A stretch of 34,046 nt of DNA, taken from the NCBI GenBank assembly GCA_018669945.1, contig JABHTA010000147.1, forward strand, positions 1 through 34,046. Reading direction: 5' to 3'. The position numbers and the translations under genes were made by a program. Within the stretch, counting starts at the first letter, position 1, and every line of letters starts with the position of its first letter. The stretch comes from Flavobacteriales bacterium. Lineage in GTDB: Bacteria > Bacteroidota > Bacteroidia > Flavobacteriales_G > NORP312. Shown piece by piece: positions 1-8,870 of the stretch. Under the pieces are notes generated by a model. That model ran no database searches and was not told the DNA's origin. It worked only from the letters and a program-made list of their open reading frames with translations.

Positions 1-130
1 CTTTATCTGTTTCAATCTCTGCTAATACGTCACCTGGTTCTACACTATCGCCAACTTTCTTGTGCCACTCAGCAACAACACCTTCTTTCATGGTGTCACT
101 TAACTTAGGCATTCTTACTACTTCAGCCAT
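1..130 (-). CDS. pdhC: Pyruvate dehydrogenase E2 (dihydrolipoamide acetyltransferase), N-terminal part only
   Basis: Only the first 43 codons lie in the window; the gene runs off its left edge. The translation starts [17 protein letters not shown] and continues through [18 protein letters not shown]. This is the start of a biotinyl/lipoyl domain, and the last complete residue, Lys43 of the ETDK motif, is the one expected to carry lipoamide. E2 takes the acetyl group from E1 and passes it to CoA. It starts 14 bases after the pdhA stop on the same strand, so the two are almost certainly one operon encoding adjacent subunits of the complex. A 2-oxoglutarate or branched-chain E2 would begin similarly, but the pdhA neighbour favours pyruvate. 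Confidence 0.88.
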   Translation of the reverse strand, partial: MAEVVRMPKLSDTMKEGVVAEWHKKVGDSVEPGDVLAEIETDK

Positions 131-144
131 CTTAATTCTAACTA

Positions 145-1176
145 TTATTCAACAATGTAAGGGTAATCTTCTTGAGTATAAACATCTTCATATAAAGCAG
201 ATGGTTCGGGTACTGGAGAGTCCTCAGCAAACTTTACTGATTCCTCTATTATCTTTTTAACCTTGGCTTCTATATGCTTAATCTGCTTTTCAGTCGCGTA
301 TTTTTTATCTTTAATAACGCTTAAGACCTGCTGCAAAGGATCAATTCCTTTATATTTCTCAACCTCTTCTTTTGTTCTATACTTCTGCGGGTCAGACATT
401 GAATGTCCTTTATAACGATAGGTTTTCACATCCAGCCAAGTTGGACCATCGCCCTTTCTTGCTCTTTCTGCTGCCTCAGTTATCGCGTTAAAAACAGCTT
501 CTACACTCATTCCGTCAACTGTTCTTGAAGGCATTTCGTATGAAGCTCCCATTTTTTCTAATTTTAACACATTGGTAGTCCGTTCAACAGAGGTCCCCAT
601 TGCATAATTATTATTTTCTACAAGAAAAACTACAGGTAGTTTCCATAACATAGCCATATTGTATGTTTCATGAAGAATACCCTGTCGAACAGCGCCATCA
701 CCCATCATACAAACGACTACATTCTTAGTTCCTTTATACTTTTCTGAAAATGCAATGCCAGCTCCTAATCCTATCTGACCACCCACAATTCCATGACCGC
801 CCCAAAAACCTCTTTCAACATCGAAAAAGTGCATTGAGCCTCCCTTACCTTTGGATGTGCCTGTCGTTTTTCCATACAGTTCTGCCATACATTGGTCTGC
901 TGAAGTCCCCATTGCTAAAGGGAAAGCATGGTCACGGTACGCTGTAATTACTTTATCTGCTTTACCAATCGCCTCAACAATACCCATCGCAACAGCTTCT
1001 TGTCCTATATATAAGTGACAAAACCCACCAAACTTTTGCATAGTATATAGCATTCCACACTTTTCTTCAAATTTTCGCATGAGGTACATTTTCTCGTACC
1101 AATCTAAATAAGTTTTCTTGTCGAATTTCTTTTTAGTTGTGGTCTTCTTCGGTTTTATTGCCGTTGCTTTTGCCAT
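145..1176 (-). CDS. pdhA: Pyruvate dehydrogenase E1 component, alpha subunit
   Basis: 343 residues, usual length for the alpha subunit of a two-chain E1. It carries out thiamine-diphosphate-dependent decarboxylation of pyruvate and reductive acetylation of the E2 lipoyl group. Visible features are a Lys-rich N-terminal tail (about residues 2-22), the start of the fold at [27 protein letters not shown] near 54-65, and the thiamine-diphosphate motif from GDGAVRQG (159-166) to [10 protein letters not shown] (187-196). A loop [14 protein letters not shown] near residue 260 matches the E1 alpha phosphorylation-loop region. The beta subunit is not in the window. The pdhC gene follows after 14 bases. 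The start at 1176 is ATG and is preceded by a TAnnTTTG promoter element. Confidence 0.95.
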   Translation of the reverse strand: MAKATAIKPKKTTTKKKFDKKTYLDWYEKMYLMRKFEEKCGMLYTMQKFGGFCHLYIGQEAVAMGIVEAIGKADKVITAYRDHAFPLAMGTSADQCMAELYGKTTGTSKGKGGSMHFFDVERGFWGGHGIVGGQIGLGAGIAFSEKYKGTKNVVVCMMGDGAVRQGILHETYNMAMLWKLPVVFLVENNNYAMGTSVERTTNVLKLEKMGASYEMPSRTVDGMSVEAVFNAITEAAERARKGDGPTWLDVKTYRYKGHSMSDPQKYRTKEEVEKYKGIDPLQQVLSVIKDKKYATEKQIKHIEAKVKKIIEESVKFAEDSPVPEPSALYEDVYTQEDYPYIVE

Positions 1177-1200
1177 ATTTATTTACTTAATTAACAAGTG

Positions 1201-1208
1201 CAAATTTA
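1201..1208 (-). promoter_or_regulatory. Possible promoter -7 element for pdhA-pdhC
   Basis: Read on the minus strand this is TAAATTTG, an exact match to the Bacteroidota -7 consensus TAnnTTTG, ending 24 bases before the pdhA ATG. No TTG is present at the expected 17-23 base spacing; the nearest upstream TTG is only 11 bases away. The position and orientation support a promoter, but only half the signal is present. Confidence 0.4.
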
Positions 1209-1240
1209 TAATAATAATTCAATGATAATAAGCCCACGTA

Positions 1241-1732
1241 TCAGCCACTCAACCTCTTTTCTTTAAACACTAAGGGAAGTAACTCTTTTATACTTGCTAC
1301 CTCGTATACACTACCTATTTCGCCCATTAGTAAAATCTTAATGTTATTGGAATGTCTAAACTCATACTCAGCAATTACTTGCCTACATGCTCCGCATGGT
1401 GAAATTGGCTTATCTACTTTAAAATTTGTGGATTTGGCAGTAATCGCCATAATCTCAATCGCCTCATCTGGATAACGAGCTCCGGCACTAAAAATCGCCG
1501 TGCGTTCAGCGCATAAACCTGAAGGATAGGCCATATTCTCTTGATTATTCCCTGTAATTATTTTACCGTTTTTGAGCAACAAAGCCGCTCCAACATAAAA
1601 ATTAGAGTATGGTGCATAAGCACTATCCCCGCTCTTCTGCGCCATTTTCATCAATTCTTGCTCTTGATTAGTAAGTTCATCAACTGAATCATATTCAGTT
1701 ACTGTGGCTTTCAGCTCAAATTCTCTCTTCAT
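1241..1732 (-). CDS. cdd: Cytidine deaminase
   Basis: Hydrolytic deamination of cytidine and deoxycytidine to uridine and deoxyuridine in pyrimidine salvage. The chosen ATG at 1732 gives 163 residues, normal for the small homotetrameric form. Zinc and catalytic residues are all visible: Cys74 and Glu76 in GLCAERTAIFSAG, and Cys113 and Cys116 in PCGACRQV. The substrate-side motif YAPYSNFYVGAALL is at 39-52. The reading frame stays open upstream to 1936, but that stretch runs into the divergent gene at 1794, has no family-like sequence, and lies upstream of a promoter-like motif, so I reject the longer start. The stop lies 64 bases upstream of pdhA on the same strand. Confidence 0.95.
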   Translation of the reverse strand: MKREFELKATVTEYDSVDELTNQEQELMKMAQKSGDSAYAPYSNFYVGAALLLKNGKIITGNNQENMAYPSGLCAERTAIFSAGARYPDEAIEIMAITAKSTNFKVDKPISPCGACRQVIAEYEFRHSNNIKILLMGEIGSVYEVASIKELLPLVFKEKRLSG

Positions 1733-1749
1733 CAAATCGTTATTTAGTT

Positions 1750-1757
1750 CAAAATTA
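1750..1757 (-). promoter_or_regulatory. Possible promoter -7 element for cdd
   Basis: On the minus strand this reads TAATTTTG, an exact TAnnTTTG match, ending 17 bases before the cdd ATG at 1732. It supports the shorter cdd start. No clear TTG -33 element is seen at the right spacing. It lies in the 61-base gap shared with the divergent gene at 1794. Confidence 0.4.
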
Positions 1758-1793
1758 GAGTTTTTAATTAACTTTTTATTCCTTTGTTGACTT

Positions 1794-2552
1794 ATGACCG
1801 AAGGCGTAAACAAATTTTTGCAAGAGTTAGAACCTATTTCACTGAAAGAAATGGATAAGGTTGCCTTACTGAATAGAACCGATACAAAATTCATTTTTAG
1901 TATCCCAACTCTTGTCGAGACGCTTTCAAAACTCAAACAACACTACTTTGCCTTGGAAATTAATGGACAACGCACTGCTAGATACAAAACCTTATATTTT
2001 GACACTGAACAAAAAGACTTGTTTTTACGGCACCAAAACGGCAAGAAAAACCGTTATAAAATAAGAATCAGGAAATATATTGATAGTAATTTATGTTATC
2101 TTGAAGTTAAATTGAAAACAAACAAAAATCGCACAATTAAAAAACGAATTAAAATTGTGGATTTTGAAACGGAATTATCTCAAGTTTCAAAAGATTTTAT
2201 TCGAGACAAATCTTCCCTTGAACCCAACACATTAGTGCCTGCTTTATGGAATGATTTCACGCGACTTACTTTGGTAAGCAAAACTTCGCAAGAAAGATTG
2301 ACAATTGACATAAACCTGAGTTTTGAAAGTAGTTCTAAAAAAGAATTAAACCATTTAGTTATTGCGGAAGTCAAACGAGAGGGGAATTCGCCTTCAGAAT
2401 TCATGAAAATCATAAAAGATAAACACATAAGGCCAAGAAGTATGAGTAAATATTGCGTAGGTTCTGTATTTTTACACAAAAAAATTAAATACAACAAGTT
2501 TAAGCGACAAATATTAGCAATTAACAAACTATCCCATGAACTTACTACTTAA
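1794..2552 (+). CDS. VTC-domain (polyphosphate polymerase-like) protein
   Basis: 252 residues, cytoplasmic, no signal peptide. It resembles the VTC domain of the CYTH/triphosphate-tunnel fold, the catalytic core of yeast Vtc4, which makes polyphosphate from ATP. Motifs in order: NRTDTKFIF (27-35, Lys32), RYKTLYFD (63-70), RYKIRIRKY (87-95, with Arg91 and Arg93), LEVKLK (103-108, Glu104 and Lys106), ERLTIDINLSFE (167-178, Arg168), VIAEVKRE (189-196, Glu192) and SMSKYC (216-221, Lys219). From memory of the Vtc4 structure these correspond to its phosphate-binding basic residues and metal-binding Glu, so the active site looks complete. The stop overlaps the start of the DUF4956 gene by 17 bases, which suggests translational coupling. 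The family match is seen; polymerase activity is inferred. Confidence 0.85.
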   Translation: MTEGVNKFLQELEPISLKEMDKVALLNRTDTKFIFSIPTLVETLSKLKQHYFALEINGQRTARYKTLYFDTEQKDLFLRHQNGKKNRYKIRIRKYIDSNLCYLEVKLKTNKNRTIKKRIKIVDFETELSQVSKDFIRDKSSLEPNTLVPALWNDFTRLTLVSKTSQERLTIDINLSFESSSKKELNHLVIAEVKREGNSPSEFMKIIKDKHIRPRSMSKYCVGSVFLHKKIKYNKFKRQILAINKLSHELTT

Positions 2553-3195
2553 TATACTGCTATACGGGAAGGATTTTCTCGGCCTTGGGATGGAACTTTT
2601 CGACAAAAGTGATTTCATTGAATTAATCGTTCCTTTTGGTGTAAATCTCTTTTTCTCGTTTATCATTATCAGATTTATTTATTATCCAAAAGCTGGGAGA
2701 AAAGATTATTTATTTACCTATATACTTTTTAGTATAATCGTTTTTTTCTTGTTCCACATGTTAAGCAGCACTAAGCTGAGTACAGGTGCAGGCTTGGGTT
2801 TATTTGCTATTATGGGAATTATCAGGTACCGTACTGATGCAATTGCAATAAAAGAGATGACTTATTTGTTCGTAATTATTGGATTAGCGGTAATTAATGC
2901 GTTATCTAATAAAAAGGTATCTGTAACTGAATTAATGTTTGCCAACTTTACAATTATGGGCATTGTTTTCTTGTTAGAGCAAGCTTGGATGCTGAAACAG
3001 GAAACGAGTAAGGTTGTTATCTATGAGAAAATTGAGTTAATTAAACCAGAAAAATACGAGGAACTTTTAGCTGATCTAAACGAAAGAACCGGACTAAAAA
3101 TCGAGCGAGCGGTAATAGGTAAAATTGATTTTTTAAGAGATACTGCTCAGGTAAGAATTTATTTTCACGAAGATTCTAGCAAGACAACTGCATAA
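2536..3195 (+). CDS. DUF4956 family membrane protein
   Basis: 219 residues. About four to five hydrophobic segments are visible, roughly residues 28-48, 58-77, 85-95, 108-123 and 133-149. The conserved-looking segment GIIRYRTDAIAIKEMTYLFV (about 94-113) holds the Arg-Tyr-Arg-Thr signature I associate with DUF4956. The last 65 residues are soluble, with a pattern (KVVIYEKIELIKPEKY, then LKIERAVIGKIDF and AQVRIYF) suggesting a small alpha/beta domain. DUF4956 genes are commonly paired with VTC-domain genes, as here, where the two overlap by 17 bases. A membrane partner that anchors the polymerase or moves its product is a reasonable inference. Its 3' end overlaps the convergent ispF gene by 31 bases. 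Confidence 0.82.
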   Translation: MNLLLNILLYGKDFLGLGMELFDKSDFIELIVPFGVNLFFSFIIIRFIYYPKAGRKDYLFTYILFSIIVFFLFHMLSSTKLSTGAGLGLFAIMGIIRYRTDAIAIKEMTYLFVIIGLAVINALSNKKVSVTELMFANFTIMGIVFLLEQAWMLKQETSKVVIYEKIELIKPEKYEELLADLNERTGLKIERAVIGKIDFLRDTAQVRIYFHEDSSKTTA

Positions 3196-3644
3196 GCAGA
3201 AACACCTTCTTCTCTACCTACATAACCCAGTTTTTCAGTTGTTGTTGCTTTAATAGATATATCTTGTTCACTAATTTGAAGTATTTTGGCAAGAACTGTT
3301 TTCATCGCAGGAATATGCGGATTGACCTTAGGTAATTGCAAACAGATAGTAGAATCTACATTTCCAATTTTCCAGCCTTTTTCGCTCACAAGTCGAATTA
3401 CTTCTGTTAACAGTTTTTTACTGTCAATCCCTTTATAATCTGCTGATGTATCAGGAAAATGAAAACCAAGATCCCTCATGTTTGCAGCCCCAAGAATTGC
3501 ATCACAAACAACATGAATTAATACGTCTGCATCTGAATGACCAAACGCACCTTTACTGTGGGGAACCAAAATTCCACCTAACCAAAACTCCTCTTTTTCT
3601 CTTAGCTGATGGACATCAAAACCGAAGCCTACGCGAATTTTCAT
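3165..3644 (-). CDS. ispF: 2-C-methyl-D-erythritol 2,4-cyclodiphosphate synthase
   Basis: 159 residues, full length. This non-mevalonate pathway enzyme cyclises CDP-methylerythritol 2-phosphate to the 2,4-cyclodiphosphate and releases CMP. The metal-binding residues Asp10 and His12 (GFGFDVHQL) and His44 (SDADVLIHVVCDA) are present, as are GFHFPDTSADY and the nucleotide-side motif KATTTEKLGYVGREEGVSAYA near the C-terminus. The protein is a homotrimer in the cytoplasm. The gene begins five bases after the porV stop on the same strand, so it is probably transcribed with porU and porV. Its last 31 bases are antisense to the end of the DUF4956 gene. Confidence 0.96.
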   Translation of the reverse strand: MKIRVGFGFDVHQLREKEEFWLGGILVPHSKGAFGHSDADVLIHVVCDAILGAANMRDLGFHFPDTSADYKGIDSKKLLTEVIRLVSEKGWKIGNVDSTICLQLPKVNPHIPAMKTVLAKILQISEQDISIKATTTEKLGYVGREEGVSAYAVVLLESS

Positions 3645-3649
3645 AGGTA

Positions 3650-4987
3650 CTATTCGGAAATGCTTTCCGAGGGTTCCGCAATTGACTTCAATCCTTCGAA
3701 ATCAAAAGTTAAAGAAAAACGCAACGTATTCTTTAAAGGGCTGTTAATTACAACAGATTTACCAAAATAAGCTGGAATTAAATAAGCGAAATCTAGTCCG
3801 AAAACATTGTACTTCAGTCCAGCACCAAGTGTAAAGAACTTGCGGTTTCCCTTTGTAGCGGCCTCCCAAAAATACCCTGCACGAACAGCAAATTGTTGGT
3901 TGTACCAATATTCCATACCAATAGCATAATTAATCTCATTCAATTCCTCTTTTAATTTACTGCCTTTTTCTACCTGATAATCTCCATTAGAATCTTGAAC
4001 AAGATTACCATTTTTATCAATTTTCAATACTCCGGGCGCATCAGTAAAAGAACCAAACATGCCGCTTGCTACTCCACGATTCGGGTCTTTTCCTGAAGCA
4101 ACAACATACTCATTATTCGAATTAATTATCGGCACACCGTCATCATCTGTAGCATATACAGGTGTTGTTGGCACCATTAATTTATTTATGTCTGCCGTTA
4201 TAGTAAATCGGTTATAATCGTCTAAATTCATTGTAAGAGCAGGACCTAATCTTAAGTTAATAGGAATAAAATCTCTTTTTGAAGAATTTGAGTAAGCCAT
4301 TCTATTTCCAATATTCGAAATATTAATCCCAAACGCTAATTCAGCATCTTTCTCCACTATACTTAAATCTTTATTTAAATAATAGGCCGACACATCGGCA
4401 GCTACAGATCTGCCTGGTCTTGTTTGCGAACCACCAACAGTTTGCCCGCCTGTTAAATTTGAATTGACATACCTAAGCGCGACACCTCCCGATAGTTTAT
4501 CCGACAATATTCTAGAATAAGCTATATCTATTGCATACTCATTTGGTCTAAATTGCATTAAATCGTTACCTTGCTCGTCTGTGAATTGAATATCTCCTAA
4601 TGTAAAATAAAGCAAAGAAATTCCGATGGCTTGAGTTTTATCAATCTTTTTATAACCAGATATATATGACAAATTAATATCCGGCACTAAGTTTCTAAGC
4701 CAAGGTGAGTAAGAAATTCCGAAGCCGAAATCTTTTTCAGCAAATGTCATTTTTGCTGGATTCCAATGAATTGAATTTGCATCTCCAGAAGTCGCAACAC
4801 CTGCTTCGCCCATTCCGCCAGCTCTAGAATCTGGCGCAATCAATAAAAAAGGAACTGCCGTAGTTATCGTATTTACGTCATCGGTAGAGCCTGATTGTCC
4901 AATTACAGCTCCTGAACCACTCAGTCCATATACAGTTGTTGTGTAACACAACGCAATAAAAAAACTAAACCTTTTCACTAAACTCAT
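3650..4987 (-). CDS. porV: Type IX secretion outer-membrane shuttle protein PorV
   Basis: 445 residues with a signal peptide (MSLVKRFSFFIALCYTTTVYG) and a FadL-like beta-barrel pattern. PorV binds the C-terminal domain of T9SS cargo leaving the translocon and delivers it to the PorU sortase. Family-typical segments include NTITTAVPFLLIAPDSRAGG and MGEAGVATSGDANSIHWNPAKM in the first 80 residues, the alternating strands after GFGISYSPWLRNL, and a C-terminal barrel end (LRFSLTFDFEGL). A loop near 270-330, rich in Asn, Asp and Gly, looks like an extended extracellular loop. It follows porU after 25 bases. PorQ is the main alternative, but PorU adjacency and the N-terminal motifs favour PorV. Confidence 0.93.
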   Translation of the reverse strand: MSLVKRFSFFIALCYTTTVYGLSGSGAVIGQSGSTDDVNTITTAVPFLLIAPDSRAGGMGEAGVATSGDANSIHWNPAKMTFAEKDFGFGISYSPWLRNLVPDINLSYISGYKKIDKTQAIGISLLYFTLGDIQFTDEQGNDLMQFRPNEYAIDIAYSRILSDKLSGGVALRYVNSNLTGGQTVGGSQTRPGRSVAADVSAYYLNKDLSIVEKDAELAFGINISNIGNRMAYSNSSKRDFIPINLRLGPALTMNLDDYNRFTITADINKLMVPTTPVYATDDDGVPIINSNNEYVVASGKDPNRGVASGMFGSFTDAPGVLKIDKNGNLVQDSNGDYQVEKGSKLKEELNEINYAIGMEYWYNQQFAVRAGYFWEAATKGNRKFFTLGAGLKYNVFGLDFAYLIPAYFGKSVVINSPLKNTLRFSLTFDFEGLKSIAEPSESISE

Positions 4988-5012
4988 CCCTTAATTTACA
5001 AATATAGATTAC

Positions 5013-8000
5013 TTAATTTAAAATCACCAACTTTTCAAAATAGTCAGCACTTTCTCCACTTGGAACCGCAACCTTTAGTTTGTATATGTATACTCCTTTT
5101 CCTATTAAGTCTCCATATTCATCTAGCCCATTCCAATATATTGGGCCAACACGATAGCTATTCTCTGCTATAAACGTATCCAATGTCTTTATTAGTCTAC
5201 CAGATACCGTAAAAATTTCTATTTTTACATCTAAGCCTTGACCTGGTTGATTATGTTCGAAATAAAATGCTGTATTAGTTGTGAACGGATTTGGATAATT
5301 CAAGACATGATCAAGCGCTAGCTCAGCACTTTCCGCCACAACAAACTCTGTATTTGCCTCCCCTGAGTTATTATAAACATCCCAGACTTTAAGGGTTAAG
5401 GTATGCTGGCCAGCATCTAGCTTGCTAAAAGGATAATTAATTGTCCCTTTTTGGTAATCATCTAATTCTGCCTCATAATAATCATTTAACAGAATAGAGT
5501 TAGTTGTGTTTTGATCTAATACAGCAACTAAATCATGTCCAATTCCGTTTCCTGAAGTATTTAAACCATTGTCGTCAAATATATGCGCCAACATGTTAGG
5601 ATTTTCATCAGTTAGCCCACCAAAAACAAAAGCCTCATCATTCATATACAAATCAACATCAGGACCTTCTTTGTCTTCTATCGCATTTTCATCATATCCA
5701 CCAAGCAGAAAATTTGTCTCATTTCCGTTTGCATCCGATGTGTCATTCTCCGCATAGTAACTAATCCGCGCATTACCATACTCTAAAGAAACATCTTTTG
5801 GCACCACGAACGTGAATTCAAAATCCCCATTCACAACACTGGCGCGGCCTTTGAAAATAACCGCTGTTTGTAAATTAAACTTAAAGTAGTTTGTATCAGT
5901 CGGATTATCATTGTGTAATCCTTTTACTTCTCGCGATTTATCGAAAACGGATGGGTAAATAATTCCATTAAAATCTTGCATTTTTTGATTATTTCTGTCA
6001 GCTACAAAACCGCGAATAGTTACTTTACTAAGCCCCTTCATTGTGTCAGGGAACTCCGTTGTGACTACGTTATATTTCGGAATAGCCAAAGTAAGAGCGG
6101 GATCTCCAAGTAAATTAAATTTTCTGCTATTAGCATCCGATGCTGTATTTATTTTTGTTACTTCTACTAAATCTCCGAGAGTTGTTAACCCCGAATCAAG
6201 TTGAGAAAAACCAAACTCAAAAAAATTATCCATTAACGAATAGTTTCCACCAGAATATACCAGCCTTGTTGTTGTTAATAAGGCTATTGCCCCTCCTCTT
6301 GGATTAAGCAATACTAACTCACCTGCTGCCGTGCGCTGTGGGTCATCATATCTGCTAAATTCGCATGTAGCTGTGAGAAACAATGGCATTACATTCTCAT
6401 TAGACCAACCATTGATTTGAGGAACTTCTAAAACTCTTTCGTGTGCCCAACCTAGTTCGCCACCATGTCCCATATAACTTACAATTAAAGCGCCTTGATC
6501 TATTCTTTTATTAAATGCTTCTTTTGCTTCTGGATACCTTTCCCCCCCAGCACCGGAAACTTGAGGATAAGCGTCTAGATATACCTTATCGATGTTCATA
6601 TTTTTATTTACTTCTGAGGCCCTATTTGCAACATTGTCGGCCTGGGTCATATGGGAATCAGAGTCCTCATCATCACCAATAAAAAGCAACCAATTTCTCC
6701 ATGGGCGCATGGTTTCTTCAGAATAATATCTTTTGATTTTACTTACTTGTTCTTCAGCTTCTTGCTTCGTTCGAACGGTTAATCTCCCGATGCCTAAATC
6801 TATATAATGACTGTCACTTTCTCCTTCTGCATCGTCTAATAATCCATAAAAATCGTCAGAGCAATATGATGTTGTTGGGTTAAGTGAACTCTTCGATTGA
6901 TATACTGGCACGTAATTCGAATTCCCGGCAACTCTATCCTTATAATCATAAGAACCATCACCAAAAAGTAGCAAATATCTAGGCATTTCATCTATAGAGC
7001 TAGCTTCATCATAAAACATTTTCACAAAACCCCTTATCGCATTAACATCTTGAGCCCCTGAACTAAATTCGTTATAAATTTCGTTTGTGGTTGCAACCAC
7101 CGCACTAAAGCCCTCTTCATCTCTATGAAATTGAGCTAGGTCCTCTGCTTGCTCTATAAATTTAGGGTGAGTCACAATAATATAGTCCGGATGTTCATCT
7201 TTCATGGCATGAAGATCTTGCCAAGACACCGACCCTTTGACTATAGGATCAAGAAAATACGTGCCATCATAAACTATATATTCTTTTAAATTCTCAGATT
7301 CAGTATTAAAAGTTAGAGTATTTCCTAAAAGTGTTGTTGCTTGCTGTAAAGGATTTATCGGATTTGTAATATCCCAAACTTTGTGGTCACTATTCGAACT
7401 ACTAAGTTGATATCTTGAGACATTTCCTGATCCTACACTTTCTAAATCCCTAAAGTGCATTTGGGTTCCATTTGTTTTTAGCAAACGTCTAGCATTTATT
7501 TCAATGTAGTTGAGCCATGCTAATGCTGATGAATTTTCTTTATTAAAATTAATTTCAATATTAATGGAAGAGCTAGGTGAGGGCAAACCTATATCAAACT
7601 TTGTTTTTTTTGCATACAAGTTTGTATAACCTGGAGTTACTTTTTCATCAAATTGAGAAACACTAACATTATTTACATTGATTACAAACTCACTCGCAGT
7701 ATACGGAGAGTGCGAAGCAAAGTCTATTTGTATATCTGCATTACTACTTGGATCAATATCTGGAATCTGAAATGAAAAATCGTGTGTATTAATAATTCCA
7801 AACTGCTCTCCAAACCAATCTTGCCCAGTTTTTATGAGGTTAGACCTATCTTTTTCATGAATAATTCTTTCATTAAAAGAGGTGACCGTTTCAGTATAAG
7901 ACCCGAGTGAAGCATTAGACAAAATACGCTTACCCACTCCTAAGTCAGCAGTTAAGTAGTAAAATGTTGTATCACAATACAAATTTTTCTCGTGGGTAAA

Positions 8001-8870
8001 CTTTACACCATTATTAGTCCATAATTCTTGAGACTTGCCATAAAACAAAACATAATCTGAGTTATTAAATATACCATCACTCTCTCCCTCAACTAGAATA
8101 CTATTCTCTTGCAGGTCATCGTACCTTGCTATTGAATTTTGCATAGGCAACATACCCCCTCCATTTCCATATATTCGAATGTTCCTCGGGTCAATATTGC
8201 TCGGGTCGATACCCATAGTTTGGAGCTTAGAAAACGACAGTCTATATATACCGTCTTCTACCACTGCTAATTTATACCATTCTCCACTACTTAAAACTGA
8301 ATGATCTGCATAGGTCAATATCGTAGGGGCTGAGGAATTACCTTTTTGCTCTGAAATTATCCAATCCAAATTAAACGCCACAAGCTTTTCGATTTTCCCT
8401 GTAACAGAATTCTTTCTTAATGGTATAAAAGAACAGATAGCATATGTCTGCTTTTTTTGATATACCAAAGAAACAAGGGGTTCAACAGCTTCGAGCAACT
8501 CTGCCTCGTTCAAAACGTTAAGTTCTTCTTGCGTTACTTCTTGATACAGACCACCAGCTAACCTCGCGTCTACATCGTTAGGATTACCATTTACTTGTAT
8601 TTTTACTTCGAAACGTGGCATCTTACTAATCGAAAAGTCATGGATCGCATTTTCAAAAGTCACAAAAACTACCATACTTTCCCCACCAATGCTAGCACTA
8701 CTAACGCCCATCCATTCTATGCCATATTCGTAGCTATTTTCAACAAATTTTCGACCATCTACTTGTTTTTCAAGAGATTTATCTTTTAAAGTATTAATAA
8801 GTAGATTCCTTTGCTGACCTTGCGTTAGTGCAACAACTAAGATAAAAAAGATACTCAATTTAATTTTCAT
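5013..8870 (-). CDS. porU: Type IX secretion sortase PorU (gingipain-like C25 peptidase)
   Basis: 1285 residues from the ATG at 8870, with a signal peptide (MKIKLSIFFILVVALTQGQ). PorU cuts off the C-terminal signal of T9SS cargo at the cell surface and joins the protein to a lipopolysaccharide anchor. The peptidase domain lies in the middle: YLLLFGDGSYDYKD, then catalytic His802 in SYMGHGGELGW and Cys836 in LTATCEFSRYDD. The 34-residue gap is close to that of gingipains. The C-terminus has the T9SS-type NYPNPFTTNTAFYFEH motif and ends YFEKLVILN. An in-frame TTG at 8885 would add five residues ahead of the signal peptide and is unlikely. porV and ispF follow on the same strand. Confidence 0.95.
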   Translation of the reverse strand: MKIKLSIFFILVVALTQGQQRNLLINTLKDKSLEKQVDGRKFVENSYEYGIEWMGVSSASIGGESMVVFVTFENAIHDFSISKMPRFEVKIQVNGNPNDVDARLAGGLYQEVTQEELNVLNEAELLEAVEPLVSLVYQKKQTYAICSFIPLRKNSVTGKIEKLVAFNLDWIISEQKGNSSAPTILTYADHSVLSSGEWYKLAVVEDGIYRLSFSKLQTMGIDPSNIDPRNIRIYGNGGGMLPMQNSIARYDDLQENSILVEGESDGIFNNSDYVLFYGKSQELWTNNGVKFTHEKNLYCDTTFYYLTADLGVGKRILSNASLGSYTETVTSFNERIIHEKDRSNLIKTGQDWFGEQFGIINTHDFSFQIPDIDPSSNADIQIDFASHSPYTASEFVINVNNVSVSQFDEKVTPGYTNLYAKKTKFDIGLPSPSSSINIEINFNKENSSALAWLNYIEINARRLLKTNGTQMHFRDLESVGSGNVSRYQLSSSNSDHKVWDITNPINPLQQATTLLGNTLTFNTESENLKEYIVYDGTYFLDPIVKGSVSWQDLHAMKDEHPDYIIVTHPKFIEQAEDLAQFHRDEEGFSAVVATTNEIYNEFSSGAQDVNAIRGFVKMFYDEASSIDEMPRYLLLFGDGSYDYKDRVAGNSNYVPVYQSKSSLNPTTSYCSDDFYGLLDDAEGESDSHYIDLGIGRLTVRTKQEAEEQVSKIKRYYSEETMRPWRNWLLFIGDDEDSDSHMTQADNVANRASEVNKNMNIDKVYLDAYPQVSGAGGERYPEAKEAFNKRIDQGALIVSYMGHGGELGWAHERVLEVPQINGWSNENVMPLFLTATCEFSRYDDPQRTAAGELVLLNPRGGAIALLTTTRLVYSGGNYSLMDNFFEFGFSQLDSGLTTLGDLVEVTKINTASDANSRKFNLLGDPALTLAIPKYNVVTTEFPDTMKGLSKVTIRGFVADRNNQKMQDFNGIIYPSVFDKSREVKGLHNDNPTDTNYFKFNLQTAVIFKGRASVVNGDFEFTFVVPKDVSLEYGNARISYYAENDTSDANGNETNFLLGGYDENAIEDKEGPDVDLYMNDEAFVFGGLTDENPNMLAHIFDDNGLNTSGNGIGHDLVAVLDQNTTNSILLNDYYEAELDDYQKGTINYPFSKLDAGQHTLTLKVWDVYNNSGEANTEFVVAESAELALDHVLNYPNPFTTNTAFYFEHNQPGQGLDVKIEIFTVSGRLIKTLDTFIAENSYRVGPIYWNGLDEYGDLIGKGVYIYKLKVAVPSGESADYFEKLVILN

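Noticed and set aside
1733-1936. Long upstream extension of the cdd reading frame (68 extra residues)
   Set aside because: It crosses into the divergent VTC-domain gene, is not like cytidine deaminase, and lies upstream of the probable promoter element; the ATG at 1732 gives the normal family length.
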